Source: Lachnospiraceae bacterium
GTDB lineage: Bacteria; Bacillota; Clostridia; Lachnospirales; Lachnospiraceae
NCBI GenBank assembly: GCA_024405155.1
Contig: JAKSPC010000002.1
Location: 1-64,000 of the forward strand
Length of the DNA stretch: 64,000 nucleotides
Direction of reading: 5' to 3'
Shown here: positions 6,632-14,663 of the stretch, piece after piece
How positions within the stretch are numbered: position 1 is the stretch's first letter
How the letters are laid out: every line of letters begins with the position of its first letter
Notes under the pieces: model-generated
Seen by the model: the letters and a program-made list of their open reading frames with translations, nothing else
Told to the model about the DNA's origin: nothing
The model's database searches: none
Made by a program: the position numbers and the translations under genes

Positions 6632-7615
6632 GTGAGGAGAAGTGTTGTTTTACTAATAGGAATAGTCACAGTCGGTTTGCTATTGTGTTGTTGCACAAAA
6701 AAAGAGAATGTTTCAGCAGAAGTGGCGGCATCTATTGCCGAAGAGTCAAAGGAATTTATTGAGAACATAAGTCCGGAGGGGGTTCTGACCGCGGAGGAGG
6801 TGCCATCAGAAACAGAAGCGGAATCAGTCACAGAAGGAAGCAACAACATTTTTCCAGAGTTTATTCAGGATGTGATAGACAACAAGGATCTGAATCTGCA
6901 TGTGGATGATATTGATTGGAATGATTTTGGCTTTAATATTAAAGGATCATGTGAAAACAGAACAAAAAAAATACTGACATTTGCACTTTCCGGTTTCAAT
7001 ATCAACGGATGGACAATTAAATGCCCCAAGACAGAAGATATTGCTCCCGGAGAAAAGATAGAGTTCGTATTGACTCCGAATGAACAGACTCTTCGGGACA
7101 GTGGCATAGAGAGTAACAATCAGATCGCCAGCATCAGTATAGCCCTATGGGTTTTTGATACGGCGGACTATACGGCTCCCTCGATTGCAGAAGGGTTGTT
7201 TTCCGTTTATAAAAACGATCAGTCAGAAGTACAGGATTCCGGAATTTTATCCGGTGGAGAAGAATTGCTGGTTGACAATGAATATGTTTCTGCGCTGATT
7301 ACGGAAAAGAAAGCAGCTGAAGATGGATCTCTTACGGTAAAGCTGCTTTGCCAGAATAAAACAGATACCACGGCTTCTTTTTCCATCATGGCTGCACAGC
7401 TGGATGGAACAGATTGCAACCCGATGTTTGGTGAAAAAGTGGATGGAAACAGCAAGAAAGCGGTAGAGGTCGAATGGGATGCGGGCACCCTGGAAGCAGC
7501 TGGTCTCAAGGCCGGGGAGATAAAAGAAATCCGAATCACGATCGACATTCGTGACAGATATGATATGCTGGCAGATCCGTATTACAGTGGCGAGCACACG
7601 CTGGAAATGAAATAA
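6632..7615 (+). CDS. Putative lipoprotein, first gene of pilus operon
   Basis: The 327-residue product starts at GTG 6632 with AGAGGAAAA upstream. Residues 1-22 form a signal peptide ending in a lipobox-like LLLCC, so a lipidated cysteine at about 19-21 is likely. A Glu/Ser-rich linker (30-70) leads to two beta-rich domains with repeated phrases such as NRTKKILTFALSGF and NKTDTTASFSIMA, probably two copies of one immunoglobulin-like fold. It is the first gene after the operator-promoter at 6536 and ends 22 bases before tadZ. Role unknown; perhaps a membrane-anchored pilus accessory. Confidence 0.6.
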   Translation: MRRSVVLLIGIVTVGLLLCCCTKKENVSAEVAASIAEESKEFIENISPEGVLTAEEVPSETEAESVTEGSNNIFPEFIQDVIDNKDLNLHVDDIDWNDFGFNIKGSCENRTKKILTFALSGFNINGWTIKCPKTEDIAPGEKIEFVLTPNEQTLRDSGIESNNQIASISIALWVFDTADYTAPSIAEGLFSVYKNDQSEVQDSGILSGGEELLVDNEYVSALITEKKAAEDGSLTVKLLCQNKTDTTASFSIMAAQLDGTDCNPMFGEKVDGNSKKAVEVEWDAGTLEAAGLKAGEIKEIRITIDIRDRYDMLADPYYSGEHTLEMK

Positions 7616-7637
7616 CAATTGGTGAGAGGAATGGTGC

Positions 7638-8717
7638 ATGAAAATCAGACTGGCAATCGGAATCGGAAATAAAAAGTATCTTGAAAGACTGGTAAAGTAC
7701 CTTGAAACATACCATCTTGACAGGCTGGAACTGATGACTTTTTCTAACCCGGAATCTCTTATGAATTGTGTCAGCGGGCACGAAACAGACGTGATGCTTC
7801 TGGATCAGGAGTTTGCAGATATTTCAGGTTCGATATTGACTATGGGAAAAAGTGCGATCCTGTGTGAGGAAGATGATAATTCCGAACTCGGAAACGGCGT
7901 GGTTCGCATTTCGATGTTCAAGAAGCCGGAGTTGATTTATAAAGACATTTTGAATCTTTATTCAGAGGCCGGAAATCACAGTCAGACAGCCGGGCGGAAA
8001 GGCAACCCGGAAAACAGTTGCCGGATTGTTATGGTCAGTTCATTTTCAGGTGGAACCGGCGTATCAGTTTTTGCTGCGGCTTATGCAAAGCACCTGGCTG
8101 CGGAAGGCAGGAAGGCTCTGTATATCAGCTTTTCTCCGCTTGAGCAGAGTGAGGCATTTTTCACCGGTGAAGCAAACGGTTCTATTGAAGATATAATTTT
8201 TGCTATAAAGAGCCGTAATGTTGACCTTTCCATCAAATTGGAAGCGGTTGTCGGGACAGATCCATGCGGAGTTCGCTTCTTCCGGTCTTCAGGGAAAGCG
8301 TTGGATCTGCTGGATATGACGGTGGAAGAACAGGAACAGGTATTGGAAACCCTGGTAAAATCCGGTGTGTATGACGTTATTATTCTGGACACAGCATTCA
8401 GTTTTGATAACAGTTTTGCCAATCTTGCCAATCTGGCAGACAGGATCGTCATGGTATCCAACGGAGAAATGACTGCCAACATGAAATTTATGCGTGCCAT
8501 GGAGTCTTTGCATATTGTCGAAAGTCAACAGACATGGGATGGCATCATCGGTAAGATGTGCCTCATCTATAATAAGTTCTCCAGCAGCTGTTCGAGCAAC
8601 GAAATAGAAGCCCCCGGTGTTGAGGTGATTGGAAAGATCCCGCCGGTTACCCATGCAGTAATGAACAGTATTGTTGAATATATTCAGAGAAAAGAAGATA
8701 TTTTTGACAGGATCTGA
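7638..8717 (+). CDS. tadZ: TadZ/CpaE-like MinD-family ATPase homologue
   Basis: The 359-residue protein has a degenerate receiver-like domain (about 1-105) and a MinD/ParA-type domain (about 128-359), the layout of TadZ/CpaE, which position Tad pili at a cell site. The P-loop reads FSGGTGVSVFA at about residue 135, so the usual signature lysine and the GKT/S lysine are both missing. Later parts (DVIILDTAFSFD, RIVMVSNGE) keep the fold. ATP hydrolysis is doubtful; some TadZ proteins are also atypical here. It lies directly before tadA, as in other tad loci. Confidence 0.75.
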   Translation: MKIRLAIGIGNKKYLERLVKYLETYHLDRLELMTFSNPESLMNCVSGHETDVMLLDQEFADISGSILTMGKSAILCEEDDNSELGNGVVRISMFKKPELIYKDILNLYSEAGNHSQTAGRKGNPENSCRIVMVSSFSGGTGVSVFAAAYAKHLAAEGRKALYISFSPLEQSEAFFTGEANGSIEDIIFAIKSRNVDLSIKLEAVVGTDPCGVRFFRSSGKALDLLDMTVEEQEQVLETLVKSGVYDVIILDTAFSFDNSFANLANLADRIVMVSNGEMTANMKFMRAMESLHIVESQQTWDGIIGKMCLIYNKFSSSCSSNEIEAPGVEVIGKIPPVTHAVMNSIVEYIQRKEDIFDRI

Positions 8718-8734
8718 GGATACGCTTCAATTAA

Positions 8735-9985
8735 GTGAATGGTATGATGCCTGAAAATTTTGACAGTTTTACAGATGAGATCAGAAACTATGTAAGGACA
8801 AATCTTCCGCTGAAAGATATGACTGACGATGATTTACGGGAGAATATCCGGAAGATCGTTAATCAGAAGACGGAAGGTTTCGGCTATGTTTCGCCTGCAA
8901 AAAAAGCCGAACTGGTGGAGCAGGTTTTTGCAGGGATCAGGGGCTTCGGCCTGCTGGATATTATTATGCGCGATGAGTCAATCACCGAGGTAATGATCAA
9001 TGGCCCAAATGACGTTTTTATTGAACAGTCCGGAAAACTGAAAAAGCTGAATAAAACATTCGAGGACGAAAAACAGCTGGAAGACACGATTCAGAAAATC
9101 GTCGGTCTTGCAGGCAGAGAAGTAAACCAGGCAAATCCGATCGTTGATACAAGGCTTCCTGACGGATCCCGCGTAAATGTGGTATTGCCGCCTATTTCAC
9201 TGAAGGGTGCTATTGTTACGATCCGAAAGTTTTCAAGAAAGCCGATGACCGTTGAGCAATTGCTGAATTATAAGTCTATAACACCGGAAGTTGCCCATAC
9301 GCTTGAATTGCTTGTCAGGGCAAAATACAACATTTTTATCAGCGGCGGAACAGGTTCCGGAAAAACCACTTTTTTGAATGCAGTATCCAATTTCATACCG
9401 GCGGATGAACGTGTAATTACGATCGAGGATTCAGCCGAGCTTCAGATTGCGGGAATTGACAATCTGGTCAGTCTTGAAACCAGAAACGCCAATTCATCCG
9501 GAAGCGGTGCTGTAACCATCCGTGATCTGATTAAATCATCTCTTCGAATGAGGCCGGAACGAATTATTGTCGGAGAAGTAAGAGGCGGTGAGGCGCTTGA
9601 CATGCTGCAGGCCATGAATACCGGCCATGACGGATCGCTCAGCACCGGCCACGCCAATTCAACACGCGATATGTTAAGCAGGCTGGAGACGATGGTCCTT
9701 CAAGGGTCGGAGGGGCTTCCTTTGGAGGCAATCCGGCAGCAGATCGCATCGGCGCTTGATATCATCATTCATCTCTCGAGAATGCGCGATAAGTCCAGGA
9801 AGACGGTTGAGATTACGGAGGTGTGCGGGTATGAGAATGGTCAAATCGTATTGAATCCTCTATATCAGTTCGTCGAAGACGAGGACAGCACACTTACACG
9901 GGTATCCGGCAGCCTTCAAAGGACAAAGAATCCGTTGATCAATGACAGCAAACTGAAAGCAATGGGATATTTTGACAGTATCTGA
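8735..9985 (+). CDS. tadA: TadA/CpaF pilus assembly ATPase
   Basis: The 416-residue protein belongs to the type II/IV secretion ATPases. Visible parts: N-terminal domain to about 170, Walker [10 protein letters not shown] with K210, acidic box ITIEDSAEL (about 228), Walker B region [15 protein letters not shown] (about 285), and His box [14 protein letters not shown] (about 299-312). It powers pilin extrusion through the TadB/TadC membrane platform. Start may be GTG 8735 or ATG 8744; the only SD-like sequence is GAGGAT at 8716-8721. All motifs look intact. Confidence 0.9.
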   Translation: MNGMMPENFDSFTDEIRNYVRTNLPLKDMTDDDLRENIRKIVNQKTEGFGYVSPAKKAELVEQVFAGIRGFGLLDIIMRDESITEVMINGPNDVFIEQSGKLKKLNKTFEDEKQLEDTIQKIVGLAGREVNQANPIVDTRLPDGSRVNVVLPPISLKGAIVTIRKFSRKPMTVEQLLNYKSITPEVAHTLELLVRAKYNIFISGGTGSGKTTFLNAVSNFIPADERVITIEDSAELQIAGIDNLVSLETRNANSSGSGAVTIRDLIKSSLRMRPERIIVGEVRGGEALDMLQAMNTGHDGSLSTGHANSTRDMLSRLETMVLQGSEGLPLEAIRQQIASALDIIIHLSRMRDKSRKTVEITEVCGYENGQIVLNPLYQFVEDEDSTLTRVSGSLQRTKNPLINDSKLKAMGYFDSI

Positions 9986-10012
9986 CTCTGGAAAGGAGAG
10001 GTCGAACACAGA

Positions 10013-10861
10013 ATGGGCGGCAAAAAAAAAGAAACACAGCCAAAATATAAAAATTCGCTGACAAACAATAAAATGCTGAACTACCAGGTTTATGTTCCCG
10101 GGACAGTGGAAAAGATCGCAATCTGTCTGGTGCTTTTTGTTGCCGGCGGAGTCGTTGGCCTGATTTTTTATGGCGGATTGTTCAAAAACGACGGGTACAC
10201 AACGATGGCAACGAGAATCTCGGATGTTTTTTTTGTCATTGTAATGGGCCTGATTGCCGTAAAGTTTTTTTATCCGGTAATTATTAAGAGCCGTTTGGAG
10301 AAAAGGAATAAAAAGCTTCGAAATGAGTTTAAAGATATGCTTTCTTCGCTGTCGGCCTCTATTTCTTCCGGCAGTAATGTTCAGAAGGCTTTTCAGGATA
10401 CATATAAGGATCTTCTTCTTCAATATAGTGAAAACGATATGATCGTTCAGGAAGTGAGCGAGATTCTGACAGGTGTTGCACAGAATATCAATATTGAGAC
10501 GATGATCAAGGATATGGGTGTCCGGAGCGGAAATGATGATATTCTCTGCTTTGCGGATGTATTTGAGACATGTATCAGAAAGGGCGGAGACCTGAAATCA
10601 GTTATTCGGAAAACATATGATGCAATTGTGGAAAAATCGGCAATTGAGGACGAGATTGACACGAAGCTTACATCAAACAAGCTTCAGCATAATATCATGA
10701 GTCTGATGCCGATTTTTGTAGTTGCAATGTTGAAATATACCAATGAAACATTTTCAGAAAACTTTGCGACATTCACCGGGGTTCTTGTGAATACCGTTGC
10801 AATTGGTATTTTCATTGCATCATATAAGTACGGGCAGAAGATCTGTGATATTGAGGTGTAA
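10013..10861 (+). CDS. tadB: TadB-type inner membrane platform protein
   Basis: The 282-residue protein has two N-terminal membrane helices (about 36-60 and 70-90), a cytoplasmic T2SSF domain (about 100-215, with LSASISSGSNVQKAFQ) and two C-terminal helices (about 230-280). This is the TadB half of the pilus platform that couples the TadA motor to pilin movement. It starts after AAAGGAGAGG and ends two bases before tadC. Confidence 0.8.
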   Translation: MGGKKKETQPKYKNSLTNNKMLNYQVYVPGTVEKIAICLVLFVAGGVVGLIFYGGLFKNDGYTTMATRISDVFFVIVMGLIAVKFFYPVIIKSRLEKRNKKLRNEFKDMLSSLSASISSGSNVQKAFQDTYKDLLLQYSENDMIVQEVSEILTGVAQNINIETMIKDMGVRSGNDDILCFADVFETCIRKGGDLKSVIRKTYDAIVEKSAIEDEIDTKLTSNKLQHNIMSLMPIFVVAMLKYTNETFSENFATFTGVLVNTVAIGIFIASYKYGQKICDIEV

Positions 10862-10863
10862 AT

Positions 10864-11736
10864 ATGCTGATAAAACTGGTATGTCTGATAATCGGAACGA
10901 TATGTGTGGTGCTGGTGATTATCGGTAGTGCAAACGGAAACAGGTACAGCGAATACATCCGTCCGCTTCCGGAGAAAGACTTCCCGTATAAGGAATTCTA
11001 TTCCATTGGATGGTTCTTAAGTGAAATCCCGATCTTCCGTCTGAGAGGGAAGGTGGCGGAAAATCTGAAAAAGAGCGCAAAACTTGTATGGGCAAATGAT
11101 TATTCTGATTTTTATGCCGCAACAGCATGGGCTCAGTTTCTTACTGCGGCGACAGTAACAGTCTGTTTTGGCTGTGTGCTTACTGCATTGTTTCCCGCCG
11201 GGATGGAGATTATTCCGGTTGGCTTTATTGTGCTGGCTATTGCGGCGGAATGGAATCTGATCATTTCAAAGATGAAGGAACAGGTGGAAAAAAGAACCGT
11301 ATCCAGCGAAATAGAGTTTCCGAATATGGTGTTTAAACTATCTCTTCTGATCAATTCAGGGATGATTCTTCGCGACGCGTGGTTTCAGGTGGCGAATGGG
11401 AAAGAAGGTGCACTTTATGATCTGATGAGGATCGGTTGTGAAGATATGACCAACGGCTATTCCGATGCCGAGGCAATTGAAAAATTTGGAGTTCTTTCGG
11501 ATTCCAATGAGATCAAAAAATTTGCCAGTTCTCTGATTCAGGGTATGGAAAAGGGAAATAGTGACCTTGGCAGTTTTCTGCTGAGTCAGACATCGGAATT
11601 GCTTGCACACAAGCGGCAGGTTGCGTTGCAGGCAGGCGAAAAGGCGGCAGGAAAGCTGATTATTCCGGTGGGTATTACTTTTGCGGGTATTCTGCTGATT
11701 ATTATGGCAGCAACAATGCAAGGAATGACATTTTAA
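10864..11736 (+). CDS. tadC: TadC-type inner membrane platform protein
   Basis: The 290-residue protein begins with a membrane helix (1-20), has a helix pair around 90-135, a T2SSF domain (about 145-265, FKLSLLINSGMILRDAWFQ) and a last membrane helix (268-288). It is the partner of the preceding TadB-like protein. The second half resembles TadB in pattern, as expected for this duplicated family. Confidence 0.8.
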   Translation: MLIKLVCLIIGTICVVLVIIGSANGNRYSEYIRPLPEKDFPYKEFYSIGWFLSEIPIFRLRGKVAENLKKSAKLVWANDYSDFYAATAWAQFLTAATVTVCFGCVLTALFPAGMEIIPVGFIVLAIAAEWNLIISKMKEQVEKRTVSSEIEFPNMVFKLSLLINSGMILRDAWFQVANGKEGALYDLMRIGCEDMTNGYSDAEAIEKFGVLSDSNEIKKFASSLIQGMEKGNSDLGSFLLSQTSELLAHKRQVALQAGEKAAGKLIIPVGITFAGILLIIMAATMQGMTF

Positions 11737-11756
11737 TATAAAGGAGGAAAACTGTT

Positions 11757-11963
11757 ATGAGCGTGTTTGAAAGGATCGAGTTGTGGGCGATCGGAAAGGC
11801 TATCAAGGTTAAGAATTTCCTTGATGACGAAAAGGGCGACACCAACTTTATTTCGATTCTCATCATTCTGGCAATCGGTCTTTCGGTAGCGTGGGTTTTT
11901 ATCACCTACAAAGATAAGATGCTTGTTTGGGTAGAAAACACCATACCGGAAAATTTCAAGTAA
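11757..11963 (+). CDS. Flp-like major pilin
   Basis: A 68-residue peptide preceded by the best ribosome binding site of the operon (AAAGGAGG, 11741-11748). Layout: basic N-terminus, EKG, then the hydrophobic helix DTNFISILIILAIGLSVAW. Prepilin peptidase would cut after Gly (about residue 27). The leader is longer than usual and the Glu at +5 of classical Flp pilins is replaced by Ile, while both TadE-like proteins here keep it. Position between tadC and the prepilin peptidase and the strong RBS support major pilin. Confidence 0.65.
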   Translation: MSVFERIELWAIGKAIKVKNFLDDEKGDTNFISILIILAIGLSVAWVFITYKDKMLVWVENTIPENFK

Positions 11964-11977
11964 GGTCGTGACACATT

Positions 11978-12006
11978 CACAGGGAGACAGATATCTGCTC
12001 CCTGTG
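11978..12006 (+). promoter_or_regulatory. Strong stem-loop after the pilin gene
   Basis: CACAGGGAG (11978-11986) pairs perfectly with CTCCCTGTG (11998-12006), and the loop CAGATATCTG is itself a palindrome. No T tract follows, so it is not a classical terminator. It could protect the pilin mRNA 3' end and keep pilin output above that of downstream genes. Confidence 0.5.
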
Positions 12007-12021
12007 AATAAACCCTATCAT

Positions 12022-12669
12022 ATGAACAAAGTACTGATCATCATAATCTGTGAAGCGATAGCAGCGGGAGTTTGTATCCTTGACCGGAGCCTTTTTCCCT
12101 ACGATGCTTCGGAGAGCAATCATACCGGCTTACAAAAAGGAGCGAGAATCCTTATAGTCACAGCGGAAATTCTTTTCATCGGACTTGTGGCTTTTTTTGC
12201 GTCGGATAAAGCCAGCTCACCGGTGTCGTTGTTTGAATTGATGTTTACCAATGCGGTTCTTTTGCGGGCAGCGCAGATCGATGCCGTAACAAAAACTATT
12301 CCGAATAGATTGGCGATTTATCTTATTGCCGTCAGAACGGCCTGTATTGCGGTGATTTTTTTGACTTCCGGTGAAGGGCTGACAGAATTGGCAGGTTCGG
12401 TGATCGGTATCGCTGTGATCGGCGCTTCATTGATTCTGATGGGAAAAATTACAAAGAATGGTTTGGGGGCAGGTGACATCAAACTGCTCGCAGCACTTGG
12501 ATTTATGTGCGGATTGTCAGGTGCAGTTTATACGCTTACTTTTGCGCTGGCAGTATGCGTTGTTATATCCACGATTCTTGTCTTAATAAAAAAAATAACA
12601 TGGAAGGATCATCTGCCTTTCGGTCCGTTTATCTGGATGGGCTTTGTGTTGATGGCAGTATTGATTTAA
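12022..12669 (+). CDS. tadV: TadV-type prepilin peptidase (A24)
   Basis: The aspartic membrane peptidase cleaves the leaders of Flp and TadE-type pseudopilins. Both catalytic motifs are present: IDAVTKTIPNRL (first Asp) and GAGDIKLLAALG (second Asp, GxGD). Six or so hydrophobic segments fill the rest. The frame is open from GTG 11968, but that start would lie upstream of and read through the hairpin 11978-12006; ATG 12022 (215 aa) places the hairpin in the untranslated gap and is preferred, although its RBS is weak. Confidence 0.8.
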   Translation: MNKVLIIIICEAIAAGVCILDRSLFPYDASESNHTGLQKGARILIVTAEILFIGLVAFFASDKASSPVSLFELMFTNAVLLRAAQIDAVTKTIPNRLAIYLIAVRTACIAVIFLTSGEGLTELAGSVIGIAVIGASLILMGKITKNGLGAGDIKLLAALGFMCGLSGAVYTLTFALAVCVVISTILVLIKKITWKDHLPFGPFIWMGFVLMAVLI

Positions 12670-12682
12670 CGGGAATATTGTG

Positions 12683-14002
12683 ATGAAAAAACAAAAATTC
12701 GGAATCATAGCCGTACTTGTTGTGTTGTATGCAATAGGCTGGCTGGCTTTCTTCTCCGGTAGAACACAGGCAGGTGTTGACTATGCCCAACTGATAAAAA
12801 ATGCGGAGGAAAGTGCCGGGAAGAGGCTTTACGTGCAGGCGGCAGAGTTTTACAAAGCTGCATGGGAGAGCGTTCCGGATGTTGATATCTATAAAAAAAT
12901 AACAAATCTGTACGATCAGTATTATGAGGAAGAGCATACGCCGGAAGTGCTCGGCGAGTACATGGATGTTGTCGGGGATGTGATCGACAAATATCCGGAG
13001 GTGAGTGAATTCTGGGATAAGGGGATTGCTCTGAATATAGAGGCCGGGGACGAAAGGAATGCCTATAAGCTGGCAAAATCCGCAATCATGAGCGGAATAT
13101 CCAGCGAGCTGGTCCAGGGAGAGTATAAAAAACTAAAATATACGATTTCAGACGGCTACAAGAGATTTGAAAAATACCACACTGCGGATAACGGATATAT
13201 TTCCGTTTATAACGGGGAAGTATGGCGTGTGGCGGATAATCGCTGTAATGAAATGTCAGCAGGTTACCGCTATATCGGTCCGCTCTCTGATGATGGGTAC
13301 GGTTTATATCGGAATGATATAGATCTGCGCCTTATGGATGCCGTAAATGTGATCAGGGCGCGGTATGCAATAGAGATTGATGAGGCAGGTGTCTATTCTA
13401 CGGAGAGTGGGATGGCGCCGGTTCGCATCGGCAGCACCTGGCAATATTTGAAGTCAGACGGCACTTCTGCAGAGGGGCGATATGAAATGGCGGGAAGCTA
13501 TGTTGACGGAAAAGCGGCAGTCTGTTCGGAAGGAAAATGGTATCTGATCAATGAGGCGGGCGAGACTGTTTCGGAAGTCTTCGAAGAGATTCTACTCGAT
13601 TCTCACGGCAGATATCTGAATGACGGCATAATTCTGGCAAAGGAAGAGGGAAAGTTTCATATCTACAATGAAAAATGGGAACAACAGGGGGATTTTTCTG
13701 CTGATGACGCCGACAGAAGTCCGGCCGAGGGTCTGATAGCGTTTGCCTCGGGTGAAAAATGGGGTTTTGCAGATTCAGACGGAAATATTGTCTTTGCCCC
13801 TGTCTTTGCCGGAGCGAGAGGCTTTTCCAACGGCCTTGCAGCAGTAAAAGACGAAAGCGGTCGCTGGGGGTTTGTTGATGAAGAATTTGAAACTGTAATT
13901 GACTGCCGGTATCTTGAGACAGGTTATTTCAACAATGACGGAGCCTGTATTGTTTCAACGGATGAAGGAAGCTATCATACAATCAGTTTGAAGTATGAGT
14001 GA
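12683..14002 (+). CDS. WG-repeat protein with N-terminal anchor
   Basis: About 439 residues: a membrane helix at 5-23, a helical TPR-like part (35-150), then repeated beta units of the WG type (about 175-435), for example GEKWGFADSDGNIVF and SGRWGFVDEEFETVI. The repeats should fold as an extracellular beta structure. A GTG three bases earlier also opens the frame. It sits inside the tad operon and overlaps the next gene by eight bases. Role unknown; a sensor or assembly factor at the outside of the membrane is possible. Confidence 0.65.
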   Translation: MKKQKFGIIAVLVVLYAIGWLAFFSGRTQAGVDYAQLIKNAEESAGKRLYVQAAEFYKAAWESVPDVDIYKKITNLYDQYYEEEHTPEVLGEYMDVVGDVIDKYPEVSEFWDKGIALNIEAGDERNAYKLAKSAIMSGISSELVQGEYKKLKYTISDGYKRFEKYHTADNGYISVYNGEVWRVADNRCNEMSAGYRYIGPLSDDGYGLYRNDIDLRLMDAVNVIRARYAIEIDEAGVYSTESGMAPVRIGSTWQYLKSDGTSAEGRYEMAGSYVDGKAAVCSEGKWYLINEAGETVSEVFEEILLDSHGRYLNDGIILAKEEGKFHIYNEKWEQQGDFSADDADRSPAEGLIAFASGEKWGFADSDGNIVFAPVFAGARGFSNGLAAVKDESGRWGFVDEEFETVIDCRYLETGYFNNDGACIVSTDEGSYHTISLKYE

Positions 14003-14663
14003 AAAAATACAGAAAATCAAAAGTGAACAGAGCGGAATGATCATGGTTGAGGCGTTGCTGGTGTATATGGTAACGATCCTCATGCTGTTTCTGGTGCTTT
14101 CTCTTTTTTCAACATTATATGAAATCTGGAGCATCCATATTGTAGCAAATGATACGGCAGTGAAAGCGGCATCCTGCTATGTAATGCCCGATGCGGATGT
14201 TACCACCGGCGAAATAGAGGAGAAGGATGTTACATCCGTCGCCTTATACCGTTACTTTCTGTGGAGAAAGCCTGCTCTGGAGCAGAGTATTCAAACGAAG
14301 TTCAGTCAGTTTGCAAAAGAGAGGCTGGATGGTTCCGGACTGATCAAAACAGGAAGCGACCCGGTGATAGCGGTAGAGTTTATTCATGACGGTGTATCCA
14401 GCAATCATGTGAAAGTTACGATCATCAAGAGTTTTTCGATGCCCTTTAAGCCTGTGCTGAAATCACTGGGTTTAAAGACAGAAATCGAGAAAACGGCCGT
14501 TGCCTATGCGGATTGCACGGATATGATCGATTACCTGAATACGGTGAAGTATGTAGAGCAGATGACATCATTAAAAAAACTGGACAGTTCATTTGTAGAT
14601 GCCCTGAATTCGATTCTCGGCCTGATTACGGAAGTAAAGGATGATATACAGAACGGAATATGA
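13995..14663 (+). CDS. TadE-like pseudopilin 1
   Basis: The 222-residue protein has a short leader ending QSG, then MIMVEALLVYMVTILMLFLVLSLF. Glu is at +5 after the predicted cleavage glycine, the hallmark of TadE/Flp substrates, followed by one membrane helix and an extracellular domain. It overlaps both neighbours (8 and 4 bases), indicating coupled translation. Minor pseudopilins of this type help start or cap the pilus. Confidence 0.7.
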   Translation: MSEKIQKIKSEQSGMIMVEALLVYMVTILMLFLVLSLFSTLYEIWSIHIVANDTAVKAASCYVMPDADVTTGEIEEKDVTSVALYRYFLWRKPALEQSIQTKFSQFAKERLDGSGLIKTGSDPVIAVEFIHDGVSSNHVKVTIIKSFSMPFKPVLKSLGLKTEIEKTAVAYADCTDMIDYLNTVKYVEQMTSLKKLDSSFVDALNSILGLITEVKDDIQNGI

